A stretch of DNA of 64,000 nt from Pseudobdellovibrionaceae bacterium (GTDB lineage: Bacteria > Bdellovibrionota > Bdellovibrionia > Bdellovibrionales > Bdellovibrionaceae): NCBI GenBank assembly GCA_019637955.1, contig JAHBUS010000006.1, positions 98,750 through 162,749 on the forward strand, given 5' to 3'. A program made the translations under genes and the position numbers. The notes below the pieces were generated by a model. That model did no database searches, was not told the DNA's origin, and saw only the letters and a list, made by a program, of their open reading frames with translations. Of this stretch, positions 49,378-57,765 are shown piece after piece (position 1 is the stretch's first letter; the number at the start of each line of letters is the position of its first letter).

Positions 49378-49650
49378 ATGACGCAAACTGAATCCAACGC
49401 CGCGAACTTTCAGGCCACCTTTTCGGTTCTGTTGACCAGCCTCGCTTCGAGCGCGGTGATGTCGATGGGCCTGGCGCCTGATCCCAACACCGGGCAGACG
49501 CACAAAGACAAGCCCATGGCCCGCTTCAACATTGACCTGCTCATGGTTCTCAAAGAGAAAACCAAGGGCAATCTCACCCAAGATGAAGATGGATTTCTCA
49601 ACGCCTTGCTTTCGGATCTGCAGATGAAATTCGTGCAGATGAAGGACTAA
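49378..49650 (+). CDS. DUF1844 family protein
   Basis: 90 residues from ATG 49378, with AAGGAG five bases upstream (GTG 49372 overlaps the ribosome-binding site). The sequence FSVLLTSLASSAVMSMGL, then RFNIDLLMVLKEKTKGNLT and a C-terminal LQMKF is the full DUF1844 pattern. These small proteins are common in delta-type proteobacteria and Planctomycetes; function unknown. It is four bases ahead of the Deg protease, so they are probably one operon. Confidence 0.88.
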   Translation: MTQTESNAANFQATFSVLLTSLASSAVMSMGLAPDPNTGQTHKDKPMARFNIDLLMVLKEKTKGNLTQDEDGFLNALLSDLQMKFVQMKD

Positions 49651-49654
49651 TCCC

Positions 49655-51058
49655 ATGAAAACCTGGATGCGACTGTCTCTCGCCGTTTTCGCTTTCACGC
49701 TTGCCGTTTCCGCCCATGCGCAAAAACCGCCGATCATCAAGGCCGGCGAGCCGCTCTCGGCGAACGCGTTCGTCGAACTGGCCAAACTCATCAATCCCGC
49801 GGTCGTGAACATTTCGACCTCGATCACGCCCCGCAATCTTCAGCGCGGCGCCCGCGATCCTTTTTACGATATGCTCGAACAGTTCTACGGCTTTCGCATG
49901 ATGCCGCAGCAGCAGCGCCCGCAAACGGCGCTTGGCACCGGTTTCGTGATCCGTGAAGACGGCTTGATCGTGACCAACAATCACGTCATCGCCGGCGCGG
50001 ACAAGATTCAGGTGCAGTTCGAGGAGAAGAGCGACAAAATGTACGATGCCAAGCTGATCGGCAGCGACGACCGCACCGACATCGCGCTCATCAAAATCGA
50101 AGGCAAAAATTTTCCGACCGTGGCCCTCGGTAATTCCAAAGATCTTGAAGTCGGCGAATGGGTGGCCGCGTTCGGCAACCCCTTGGGCCAAGGCCACACG
50201 ATGACCAAAGGGATCATCTCGGCCAAAGGGCGCGACATCGGCGAGATCAACAAGTTTCCCTTGATCCAAACCGACACGCCCATCAATCCCGGCAACTCGG
50301 GCGGCCCGCTCGTCAACTTACGCGGGCAAGTCATCGGCGTGAACTCGGCGATCGCCGCGCGCGCGCAAGGCATCGGGTTTGCGATTCCGATCGACGAAGT
50401 GAAATCGATCCTGCCGCAACTCGAAAAAATCGGCCGTATCCGCAAAGGCTACCTGGGCGCGGGCCTGGCGCCGCTCAACCCGCAGATCGCGATGGAACTG
50501 GGTAAAGACGATCTTGAAGGCGCCGTCATCGCCCAGGTCGACCCGCGAGGACCCGCGCATCAAGCGGGCCTTCGTCCCTACGACGTGGTCACCGAATTCG
50601 GCGGCCGCAAAGTGCGCGGCATCAGCGAGCTGATGGATCAAGTGGCCGACGCCGAAATCGGCAAAGAGATCAAAGTGAAGGTCATGCGCGACGGCAAAGA
50701 CCGCAGCTTCAACGTTAAAATCGGCGAGCGGCCCGAACAAACGCGCCTCGCTCCCGCGCCCAAGCTCGATAAAAATGCCGGCATGGCGAGCGACAGCGAT
50801 TTGGGATTTACGCTGGCGGAGCCCACCGAGCAGATCCGCCGCAATTTTGACCTCGAGGCCGACGTGAACCGCCCCGTGGTGGTCGAAATCGCACCCGGAT
50901 CGAAATCGGCGCGCGCCGGTCTCTTGCCGGGCGACGTGATTTTGGACGTGAACCGCAAAGACGTGAAAAAACCCGCCGATGTTTCGCGCGAGCTCAAAAA
51001 AGGAAAGAACACCCTGCGCATCTCGCGCCAAGGCAGCGTTCTGTTCCTGGTCCTCTAA
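49655..51058 (+). CDS. HtrA/DegP-family periplasmic serine protease
   Basis: 467 residues. Signal peptide (~1-22, cleaved after AHA). Trypsin-like domain with the triad H110 (TNNHVIAG), D142 (RTDIALIK) and S215 (GNSGGPLV). Two PDZ domains follow (~260-350 and ~375-465); the second lacks a recognisable long linker. It degrades or holds unfolded envelope proteins. DegP, DegQ and MucD cannot be told apart by eye. A good terminator lies 25 bases after the stop. Confidence 0.93.
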   Translation: MKTWMRLSLAVFAFTLAVSAHAQKPPIIKAGEPLSANAFVELAKLINPAVVNISTSITPRNLQRGARDPFYDMLEQFYGFRMMPQQQRPQTALGTGFVIREDGLIVTNNHVIAGADKIQVQFEEKSDKMYDAKLIGSDDRTDIALIKIEGKNFPTVALGNSKDLEVGEWVAAFGNPLGQGHTMTKGIISAKGRDIGEINKFPLIQTDTPINPGNSGGPLVNLRGQVIGVNSAIAARAQGIGFAIPIDEVKSILPQLEKIGRIRKGYLGAGLAPLNPQIAMELGKDDLEGAVIAQVDPRGPAHQAGLRPYDVVTEFGGRKVRGISELMDQVADAEIGKEIKVKVMRDGKDRSFNVKIGERPEQTRLAPAPKLDKNAGMASDSDLGFTLAEPTEQIRRNFDLEADVNRPVVVEIAPGSKSARAGLLPGDVILDVNRKDVKKPADVSRELKKGKNTLRISRQGSVLFLVL

Positions 51059-51083
51059 TCTCAACAAACAAAGACCGCACGAC

Positions 51084-51122
51084 AAAGACGACTTATGTTT
51101 CGCACACAAGTCGTCTTTTTTA
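51084..51122 (+). terminator. Rho-independent terminator after the Deg protease gene
   Basis: Stem AAAGACGACTT (51084-51094) with AAGTCGTCTTT (51108-51118), 13-base loop, then a T-rich tail (TTTATTTTG). Confidence 0.9.
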
Positions 51123-51170
51123 TTTTGCTCAAAAAGAACGTCTCACTTTGGGATTTGCCCCAGACCTGAC

Positions 51171-51197
51171 TTCAGTCTGGCCGGACAAAGCCGATAC
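51171..51197 (+). promoter_or_regulatory. Possible FliA-like promoter before spoVG
   Basis: TTCAGTCT, 11 bases, GCCGATAC. The -10 box matches the FliA consensus in seven of eight places, the -35 box in five of eight. The spacer is exact. A short inverted repeat CCAGAC/GTCTGG overlaps the -35 box. Confidence 0.3.
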
Positions 51198-51238
51198 CAA
51201 GAGTGTCAGCATCTTAGATTTCATCAAGTGAGGGCATT

Positions 51239-51565
51239 ATGAAAGTCACCGAGGTCAAAGTCTTCCCCGTCAACGAGGAGCGCCTCAAAGCCTACGTTTC
51301 GATCACTCTGGACGACTGTTTCGTCGTTCGCGATCTGAAGGTGATCCAAGGCACCAGCGGCCTGTTCGTCGCGATGCCCAGTAAAAAACGCAAAGACGGC
51401 CAGTTCCGCGACATCGCCCACCCCCTCAATCAAGAAACCCGCGCCATGATCGAAGACGCCATCTTTGCCGAGTTCGAAAAAGAGCTCAAAGCCATGGGCG
51501 CGTCGCTCGAAAACCTGAAGCGTCAAAAGGCACCCGGCAGTTTCGACGACGGCGACGACTACTAG
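51239..51565 (+). CDS. spoVG: SpoVG family nucleic-acid-binding protein
   Basis: 108 residues. The opening [20 protein letters not shown] and the later [18 protein letters not shown] are the defining SpoVG core; residues ~85-108 are an extra charged tail. In Borrelia, Bacillus and others SpoVG binds DNA and RNA and acts as a global regulator. It stands alone between a terminator and a barrel protein gene. Ribosome site GAGGG is present. Confidence 0.93.
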   Translation: MKVTEVKVFPVNEERLKAYVSITLDDCFVVRDLKVIQGTSGLFVAMPSKKRKDGQFRDIAHPLNQETRAMIEDAIFAEFEKELKAMGASLENLKRQKAPGSFDDGDDY

Positions 51566-51612
51566 TCTCTTATTCGCTCGACAACCCCGAAGGCTTAAGC
51601 TGAACTGAGCGC

Positions 51613-52671
51613 ATGAAAATCCGTGCTTGGTTCGCGCTCGGTCTTTGCACCTTGGCGCCTCTGTCCAGTTTGGCCATCGAACATCTTTTTGAGGGCGACA
51701 ACGTCACCCCCATCGGCACGATCTCGATTGCCGAGCAGCCCGCGGGCCTGGCCTGGGTCGCGAGCAAGTGGAGCTTCTCCGCTTCGGCCTCATCTTTGAA
51801 CAAAACTTATTACGAAGTTCAAGAGGCGGGGTTCGACAATCAAGACACCCCTTTGAGCATCAAACCCATGTACGTCGCCACCGGCAAAGGCGCTTCGTGG
51901 GGCGGCTGGGTGCTGCACCTGCAAAATTCCGAAATCGATTTTCGCTCCAAGGCGAGCACGTCCAGCGGCGGCATCGACAGCACGGCGGATCTTCGCACCA
52001 AGATCAACGGCCTTGCCGCTACGATCGCCGCCGGCCTCAAACTCTCCGAGAATTGGTCGATCGGTTGGGGCACCCGTCTCGTGCAGCTTCAACAAGAAAC
52101 GCTGGTCATCGGAAAATCGTTCGATGGCACCGACACCACGCTCACCGTTCAGCAGAGCAATTATCAAGCGGTGCTCTACGCGCTCACCATGGGCGCGGTG
52201 ATGGACTATCCGAACGTGCGGTTAGGCCTGAGCTTGCAAGCCCCCAACCAGATGCTCAGCGAAACCGGCGAGATGAATGGCCGGACTCTCACCACCAACG
52301 GCGGCCAGTACGCCGAAAGCAAATCAGACTACACTTTGAATCGCGATCAAGAGTGGCGCGTGAACGCCGGCGTGCGCCTGGGCCGCGAGGGCAGCACCGT
52401 TCTTTTGTCGGATGCTTACACCTCAAGAGGCGATCATCAGCCCACGGTGGGCTGGGAGTACCGCGGTCGAGAGTACATCTGGGCCCTGTCGACGTCGTAC
52501 CGGTACTACCAGGGCGCGACGAATCTCAAATTCGTTGCCGGAATGGTGAGCAAATCCGAAAATTTTGACTGGGGATTTGGCCCCTCTTACGAGGTGGACG
52601 AGCGTTCGGACCAAGGCGCCATCAATTCCAGGAGCTGGAACCTTCTCTACGCCACGGAAATCCGGTACTAG
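51613..52671 (+). CDS. Predicted outer-membrane beta-barrel protein
   Basis: 352 residues. A signal peptide (LGLCTLAPLSSLA) ends near 21. The remainder alternates polar and hydrophobic residues with many Tyr/Trp, Ser/Thr and Gly, and ends in an aromatic residue (EIRY), as expected for barrel insertion. Layout suggests 10-14 strands, like FadL/OmpP1- or porin-type proteins, but no family is recognised. It lies 48 bases after spoVG and may be co-transcribed. Confidence 0.6.
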   Translation: MKIRAWFALGLCTLAPLSSLAIEHLFEGDNVTPIGTISIAEQPAGLAWVASKWSFSASASSLNKTYYEVQEAGFDNQDTPLSIKPMYVATGKGASWGGWVLHLQNSEIDFRSKASTSSGGIDSTADLRTKINGLAATIAAGLKLSENWSIGWGTRLVQLQQETLVIGKSFDGTDTTLTVQQSNYQAVLYALTMGAVMDYPNVRLGLSLQAPNQMLSETGEMNGRTLTTNGGQYAESKSDYTLNRDQEWRVNAGVRLGREGSTVLLSDAYTSRGDHQPTVGWEYRGREYIWALSTSYRYYQGATNLKFVAGMVSKSENFDWGFGPSYEVDERSDQGAINSRSWNLLYATEIRY

Positions 52672-52706
52672 CCGCCATTTTGCGCCGCGACACAGGGCGG
52701 CTGACC

Positions 52707-52735
52707 TTGCCACTCGAGCCAGAATTCTCTAATTT
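52707..52735 (+). promoter_or_regulatory. Sigma70-type promoter of tRNA-Gln
   Basis: TTGCCA (52707-52712), exactly 17 bases, then TAATTT (52730-52735); the tRNA starts 20 bases after the -10 box. Confidence 0.6.
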
Positions 52736-52754
52736 GTGGCTTCGTTCCAACGGT

Positions 52755-52830
52755 TGGGGTGTCGACAAGTTGGTAAGTCTGCAGATTTTGATTCTGCCAT
52801 TCGTAGGTTCGAGTCCTACCACCCCATCCA
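52755..52830 (+). tRNA. tRNA-Gln (anticodon UUG)
   Basis: 76 nucleotides. Acceptor stem TGGGGTG/CACCCCA, D arm with AAGTTGGTAAG, anticodon stem GCAGA/TCTGC around loop TTTTGAT (anticodon TTG), T arm GTAGG-TTCGAGT-CCTAC, discriminator T and an encoded CCA. Very close to E. coli tRNA-Gln in layout. It reads CAA (and CAG by wobble). Confidence 0.95.
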
Positions 52831-52836
52831 ATTTTA

Positions 52837-52866
52837 AACCCGCTCGCAAGGCGGGTTTTTTGTTTT
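52837..52866 (+). terminator. Rho-independent terminator of tRNA-Gln
   Basis: Stem AACCCGC (52837-52843) with GCGGGTT (52851-52857), loop of seven, then TTTTTTGTTTTG. Confidence 0.92.
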
Positions 52867-52991
52867 GAGCCGGCGGCCGCCCAGCTAAAGTCCGAGTACC
52901 TGAATCGTCGTTCGATCCCGGGACGACAAGCCCCCGACTTTCCCAATCTGCGTCACCATCATGGAGTCCCCTCCACCTACGTCCGGGACGG

Positions 52992-53018
52992 TCAAGTTTT
53001 GGTTAAAATTTCCGATAA
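52992..53018 (+). promoter_or_regulatory. FliA/sigma28 promoter of cheW-mcp
   Basis: TCAAGTTT, 11 bases, TCCGATAA. Each box differs from the consensus TAAAGTTT-N11-GCCGATAA at one position. The cheW start codon follows 26 bases later. It places the operon under flagellar-sigma control. Confidence 0.75.
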
Positions 53019-53043
53019 AAATGGCAGTAGAGGAAACACTGTC

Positions 53044-53520
53044 ATGAGCCAAACTGGAAAGTCCCAAGACCGCTATCTGACCTTCTCTCTCGGAACTGAC
53101 CGCTACGGAATCCCGCTTCTCTCCGTCAAAGAAGTTCTCGCCATGCCCGAGATCAAGTCGGTGCCCGAAACGCCCGCGTACTTTCTGGGATTGATGAATC
53201 TGCGTGGCCAGATCGTGCCGGTTATCGACATGCGCACGAAGCTGGGACTGAAGCCGATCGCGCGAAATGAAGCCACCGTGATCATTTCGGATTGCGGCGA
53301 CTCGGTGATCGGAGTCGTTGTCGACTCGGTCGACTCCGTCATCGCTCCGAACGCCGAAGACATTTCGGCCGCTCCCGAAATGGCCAATCGTAAGAACGCA
53401 GCCTACCTCAAAGGCGTGTGCCGCCAGGGCGAAGCCCTGCTGCTGTTCTTGGATCTGCCGGCCCTTTTAAATATTGAAGAAAAAAACGCGATTCAAACCA
53501 AAACAAAGCTCGCTGCATAA
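53044..53520 (+). CDS. cheW: CheW chemotaxis coupling protein
   Basis: 158 residues from ATG 53044, with GAGGAAA just upstream; a longer frame from 52999 would begin inside the promoter. CheW core: [20 protein letters not shown], then [16 protein letters not shown]. It links receptors to the CheA kinase. It stands with its receptor gene (13-base gap) in a FliA-controlled operon facing the large cheA operon, which has its own cheW at 60175. Confidence 0.93.
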   Translation: MSQTGKSQDRYLTFSLGTDRYGIPLLSVKEVLAMPEIKSVPETPAYFLGLMNLRGQIVPVIDMRTKLGLKPIARNEATVIISDCGDSVIGVVVDSVDSVIAPNAEDISAAPEMANRKNAAYLKGVCRQGEALLLFLDLPALLNIEEKNAIQTKTKLAA

Positions 53521-53533
53521 AAAGAAGGCGAAT

Positions 53534-55297
53534 ATGTTGAGTAAATTTTCGTTCAAAACAAAGCTGTTATTCCTCTGTCTGCTTTTGTCCTCCGTCGGAG
53601 GGGTGGTGGGGGTCTCCAATTACTTCGCTTCAAAAAGCGTGATCACGGATTATGAAGACGTCGCTTTGAGAAACATGCCCAACATTCACAATACGGACTC
53701 GATGTTCTTGGAGTTCCGTCGGATGCGCATCAACCTCGCGATGCTGGCTGTTCCCGGCCTTCCCAAAGAAGCCATGGATGAAGCCCTCAGTAACATCGCG
53801 GGCTCTGAAGAGGCCTACGAAAAATTCAACAAAGACTACCTTGCGATCGAGTTCTTCCCCGGTGAAAAAGAAAAATACGACAAGGTGGATGCCGACTGGG
53901 AAAGTTTTAAAGTCCTCACCGCAAAAATGGTCGGTCTCTACAAATCTGGAAAACCTGAAGACCGCGACCAGATGGTGAAGCTCCTCTACACAGACTCCGC
54001 CAATCTCGCGAAAGATTATACGGACAAAATCAAAGACCTCGTTGTCTTCCACACGCAAATGGCCGACAACCGGGTCAAAGAAGCCCGCGAGGACTCCTCG
54101 CGATCAAACACCATTTCGTTCCTGATCATCGCTTTGGGCGTGACCGGCGGCATGGGCGTTGGGTACCTCTTCTCGGCGAGCATCAGCAAAGGCCTGCAAG
54201 AAGTCTCCAACGGTCTCGCCGATGGCGCGGCCGTGGTTGAAACAGTCGCGCAGCAAATCGCGTCGGCCAGCGACAGCCTCTCGGCCAGCACGACCCAGCA
54301 GGCCGCGGCTCTGCAAGAGACCACCGCCGCCATCGAAGAGACCAGCGCGATGATTGCGAAAAATGCCGAAAACGCCAAGATCTCGAGCGACGTCTCGGAA
54401 CAGAGCCAGGCAACGGCGTCTCGCGGACAGCAAGCCGTGACCGACATGCTCCAGTCGATCGAGGAAATCTCGCACTCGAACAACGAAATCATGCAGCAAA
54501 TCGAAGAGTCGAACCGTGAGATTTCGGAGATCGTCAAAGTGATCGCCGAGATCGGCAACAAAACGAAAGTGATCAACGACATCGTCTTCCAAACAAAACT
54601 CCTTTCGTTCAACGCTTCGGTTGAAGCGGCCCGCGCCGGCGAACACGGCAAAGGCTTCGCGGTCGTCGCCGAAGAGGTGGGAAATCTCGCTCAGATGAGC
54701 GGAAATTCGGCCAAAGAAATTTCGGAGATGCTTGAAGGTTCGATTAAAAAAGTCGAACTCATCGTCCAGAACACGCAGTCTCGCGTCGGCTCGTTGGTTC
54801 AGGCCGGCAAAGAAAAAGTCAACACCGGGACCGTGACGGCCAAACGTTGCAGCGAAATCCTCGAGGAGATCGTGACCAACGTCTCGCGCGTGGGATCGCT
54901 CGTTTCCGAAATCTCGGTCGCAAGCCAAGAGCAGTCCAAAGGCGTTTCCGAGATCAACAAAGCCATGTCCGAACTCGACAACGTCGCTCAGCAAAACAGC
55001 GCGGCTTCTCAACAAACCGCGACTTCGGCTGAAGATCTCAAGTCTCAGGTCGCCGGCGTTCGCCAAATGGTGCTGCGTCTGAATGAGGTTTTGATGGGAG
55101 AGGGATCCAAGCTTCCGGTTCGCACGCCCGCACCGCCCGCGGAGGTTCGCGAAAACCGCAAGGTCGTGGCGTTTAAACCCAAAGCTGCAAAACCCAAAAA
55201 AGTTTCGCACGCCCAAGCCAGTGAGCCCATGCCCATGAAAAAGGTGTCGGGCCTCGAAGTGCCCCGCGGCGACGACTCGGGATTTGACGAAGCTTAA
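53534..55297 (+). CDS. Methyl-accepting chemotaxis protein
   Basis: 587 residues from ATG 53534 (AGAAGG upstream). Transmembrane helix 1 at ~10-30, a periplasmic four-helix-bundle-like sensor (~31-195), helix 2 at ~197-217, a short linker without a clear HAMP domain, and a long cytoplasmic coiled-coil signalling domain (~240-530) with the tip [20 protein letters not shown] and [11 protein letters not shown]. The basic Pro/Lys-rich tail has no CheR-binding pentapeptide. The ligand is not known. Confidence 0.92.
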   Translation: MLSKFSFKTKLLFLCLLLSSVGGVVGVSNYFASKSVITDYEDVALRNMPNIHNTDSMFLEFRRMRINLAMLAVPGLPKEAMDEALSNIAGSEEAYEKFNKDYLAIEFFPGEKEKYDKVDADWESFKVLTAKMVGLYKSGKPEDRDQMVKLLYTDSANLAKDYTDKIKDLVVFHTQMADNRVKEAREDSSRSNTISFLIIALGVTGGMGVGYLFSASISKGLQEVSNGLADGAAVVETVAQQIASASDSLSASTTQQAAALQETTAAIEETSAMIAKNAENAKISSDVSEQSQATASRGQQAVTDMLQSIEEISHSNNEIMQQIEESNREISEIVKVIAEIGNKTKVINDIVFQTKLLSFNASVEAARAGEHGKGFAVVAEEVGNLAQMSGNSAKEISEMLEGSIKKVELIVQNTQSRVGSLVQAGKEKVNTGTVTAKRCSEILEEIVTNVSRVGSLVSEISVASQEQSKGVSEINKAMSELDNVAQQNSAASQQTATSAEDLKSQVAGVRQMVLRLNEVLMGEGSKLPVRTPAPPAEVRENRKVVAFKPKAAKPKKVSHAQASEPMPMKKVSGLEVPRGDDSGFDEA

Positions 55298-55300
55298 CCG

Positions 55301-56656
55301 TTAATCTTTTAGAGCTTTTAAGAGAAGAGCCACTTTGCCCAGTTCAAGTGGCTCTTTTCCGTTGAGGGCTCCTTCTTTCATGAGCTCGAGCGCGCCGATC
55401 ACGGTGCGTTTCTCTCTCCCCGACCCATCGATCGATGTCAGCTCCTGGAACCGGTAGGCGATGTGAAACATCGGCGTCAGCGGGTGAAGCTTGTCTTTCG
55501 TGAGGCCGCTCGGAAAACCCGTCCCGTCGGGGCGTTCGCGGTGTTGCAAAATGATATCGTTCACCGCCGCCGGAAGCGCGACCTTCTTATTCTTAATCAT
55601 GGCCGAAGAGGCCGCCGGATAGCTGCGGTAAAGCCTCTGCTGCTCGTCCGAAAGCGCTGAGGGGTCTTGGCCCAAAACGTAGCCGCCCACCTTGGAGAGC
55701 CCGATATTGTGCAGCAAACCCGCAAGGGCGAGCGCTTCGATATCGGCGGCCGGGAGCTTCGCCAAATGCCCAAAGGCCGCCGCGAAATGCGCCAAGCTCA
55801 AAGCTTCATCGTAAAAACTGCGCTCATGACCCGCCCGTTTCAGAATGAGATCGCGCCACCACGAGACGGGCCGCTCGCCCAAAAGCCCCAAATCACCCAC
55901 GATTTTGCGCGTGTTCTCAAAAATGTTCTTTCCGCTCTGGTAACTCGAAGAGGCGTCGAAAAACTCCGCCATGGACTCAAAGAAAATGCGCTTGGCGCGA
56001 ATGGCGCCGATGGTTCCCGAAAAGCCCGCAGCGCCTTCGGCGGGTTTTTGCATCTTTTCCAGATGCGTGAGCACCGCTCCCCGGTCTGTTTTCTTGAAGT
56101 AAACGCTTTGACCGAGGTGCGAGGCCTTCTCGTGGATCTGTTCGCTCAGTTGATCGCCCTTACGGCGCAGTTGAATCGTCTTGCCATTGTGGGGCAAATG
56201 GACAAACACCGGGAATTCGAGCGCCACTCCTCCCGGAAGATCTTGCGCTTCGATGGATTGCAAGGCCGTCAGCGGAACATCCGAACCGAAATCCCAGTGC
56301 GTTTCTTCCAAGAGAAGATCGACGATAAACTCGGCGTCAAAATGGGCATGCATCAAATAGTTGGCGCCGTTTTTTTTGAGAACGTCGACATCGGGAACGG
56401 TGTCCGCTTGGTGCAAAACGATGATCACGGCTTTCTCAAAGGCCATTCGCACCGACTGGGTCCACTCGAGCGTCGTGAGATCGGCACCTCGCGCATCAAT
56501 CAAGCAAGCCGCCGGGGCGCCCAGGTTCTCGGATGCGAGCAACTCATCAGGCGTTTTTAAATGCACGAAGCTGTCCTGACCAAAGAAGCTCAACGTATGA
56601 GCGATCTTTTGAAAGTAGGCGGTCTCGGGTGTGCAAATGAGGATTGTGGGCTTCAT
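55301..56656 (-). CDS. Degenerate HD-GYP protein with N-terminal receiver-like domain
   Basis: 451 residues from ATG 56656. Residues 1-~120 resemble a response-regulator receiver but the final Lys is lost (YLMHAHF); a PilZ-like or unknown middle part (~125-225) follows; the C-terminal ~170 residues align by eye to HD-GYP. The metal ligands are damaged: HD is HN (316-317), the HPxxG motif is YPAAS, and HHERxDGxGYP is QHRERPDGTGFP (371-382). It probably binds or senses rather than hydrolyses c-di-GMP. Set apart from the cheX operon by a terminator. Confidence 0.7.
   Translation of the reverse strand: MKPTILICTPETAYFQKIAHTLSFFGQDSFVHLKTPDELLASENLGAPAACLIDARGADLTTLEWTQSVRMAFEKAVIIVLHQADTVPDVDVLKKNGANYLMHAHFDAEFIVDLLLEETHWDFGSDVPLTALQSIEAQDLPGGVALEFPVFVHLPHNGKTIQLRRKGDQLSEQIHEKASHLGQSVYFKKTDRGAVLTHLEKMQKPAEGAAGFSGTIGAIRAKRIFFESMAEFFDASSSYQSGKNIFENTRKIVGDLGLLGERPVSWWRDLILKRAGHERSFYDEALSLAHFAAAFGHLAKLPAADIEALALAGLLHNIGLSKVGGYVLGQDPSALSDEQQRLYRSYPAASSAMIKNKKVALPAAVNDIILQHRERPDGTGFPSGLTKDKLHPLTPMFHIAYRFQELTSIDGSGREKRTVIGALELMKEGALNGKEPLELGKVALLLKALKD
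55325..55360 (+). terminator. Terminator of cheW-mcp, inside the 3' end of the facing gene
   Basis: Stem AAGAGCCACTT (55325-55335) with AAGTGGCTCTT (55346-55356), ten-base loop, then TTTCC. It lies within the coding region of the convergent gene at 55301-56656 since the stop codons are only three bases apart. Confidence 0.75.
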
Positions 56657-56762
56657 GATCGCAGGTCCTATTTTAGACCCGTTTCCACCAGGGCCGCGGC
56701 CCGACGACAAAAAACTGGATGAAAGTCTCCGCAATAACTTTGTTTCAAGAGACCAGGGCCTT

Positions 56763-56796
56763 AAAAACACAAAGAGGCGCCGTGAGCGCCTCTTTG
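56763..56796 (-). terminator. Terminator of the cheA-cheX operon
   Basis: Perfect ten-base-pair stem AAAGAGGCGC/GCGCCTCTTT (56771-56780, 56786-56795), five-base loop; on the minus strand it is followed by GTGTTTTTAA. Confidence 0.85.
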
Positions 56797-56821
56797 AAAC
56801 TGAACATTCGTGCGGCTGCGA

Positions 56822-57337
56822 CTACCCGGCGACCCGATCCTGCTTGAGTCGATTTACAACCAGCAGCAAGGCCAGCTGTTTGTCTTTGCCAATCTGCAAG
56901 CGGAACGGAAGCTCGAGGCACTTCGCATTTTGCACCAGGAACTGATTGATGTCCCGGCTGATCTGCGGACGCGACATGGGAAATTGATAACCCTTGTTCA
57001 CCAAGTGGGCTTTGGCCACACCGTAAACGATGTTGGTCAATTCTCCCACCGCATCTTCGACGTCACTGGTGATCGCTCCGGGATTTTCACCCAGCATGTG
57101 TTCGTAAACCTTCAAGAGAAAGTCCTTCTCGAACGCGACGATCATCGACCCCTCAACCTCGTGCGAGTCGAACTTCATCAAACCACCGATGTCATAAACG
57201 ACCTCTGAGTTCTCAAAGAGGCGGGGCGCGACCAAGTTGACGGGTTCGCTGAAGTAGCCGCCAAAGGTTTGCTGAACCGCTTCGATGAAGCTCTTTCCGA
57301 CATCCTCATCAAAAAACGAACGTTTTTTGTCTGTCAT
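56822..57337 (-). CDS. cheX: CheX-like CheY-P phosphatase
   Basis: 171 residues. The CheX/CheC/FliY phosphatase motif D-x3-E-x2-N is present as DAVGELTN (~91-98); the rest has the alternating alpha/beta layout of CheX. Only one motif, as in CheX (two in CheC). It would remove phosphate from CheY-P and shorten the tumble signal. It overlaps cheY by one base. Last gene of the cheA operon. Confidence 0.82.
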   Translation of the reverse strand: MTDKKRSFFDEDVGKSFIEAVQQTFGGYFSEPVNLVAPRLFENSEVVYDIGGLMKFDSHEVEGSMIVAFEKDFLLKVYEHMLGENPGAITSDVEDAVGELTNIVYGVAKAHLVNKGYQFPMSRPQISRDINQFLVQNAKCLELPFRLQIGKDKQLALLLVVNRLKQDRVAG

Positions 57338-57753
57338 TAGGCAGCCTTATTCGGAAAATGGCGCGCGTACACGAGCTTCAATTTGGCTTGAAAATCGGCG
57401 GGCGTAAAAGGTTTGACGATGTAGTTCGAGACGCCGGCTTTTGCGGCCTCGAGAACTTGGCCTTGCTCGTTCTCGGCGGTCACCAAGATAAACGGAAGCG
57501 GCTTGAAGCGCTCATCCGAACGGACTTTCACCAAAAGCTGCAAGCCGGTCATATTGGGCATGTTCCAGTCGGACACGATGCACGTGAATGGGCGGTTTTC
57601 GGCATGGGCTTTTTCAATCAAGGCAAAGGCCGCGACGCCATCTTCGGCTTCTTCAAAGTTGGTGTACCCCATGGTCTGCAGAACTTTCTTAACGATGGAA
57701 CGCATCGTTTTAAAGTCGTCGACAACGAGAAACCGAGAATTTGGATCAAACAT
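57337..57753 (-). CDS. cheY: CheY-like response regulator
   Basis: 138 residues, receiver domain only. Acidic pair DD (~12-13), phospho-acceptor Asp in VSDWNMPNMTG, Thr in LVTAE and Lys in IVKPF are all present. CheY-P binds the flagellar switch. It is between the cheR/cheB fusion (12-base gap) and cheX. Confidence 0.93.
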   Translation of the reverse strand: MFDPNSRFLVVDDFKTMRSIVKKVLQTMGYTNFEEAEDGVAAFALIEKAHAENRPFTCIVSDWNMPNMTGLQLLVKVRSDERFKPLPFILVTAENEQGQVLEAAKAGVSNYIVKPFTPADFQAKLKLVYARHFPNKAA

Positions 57754-57765
57754 GCAAGTCCTCCC

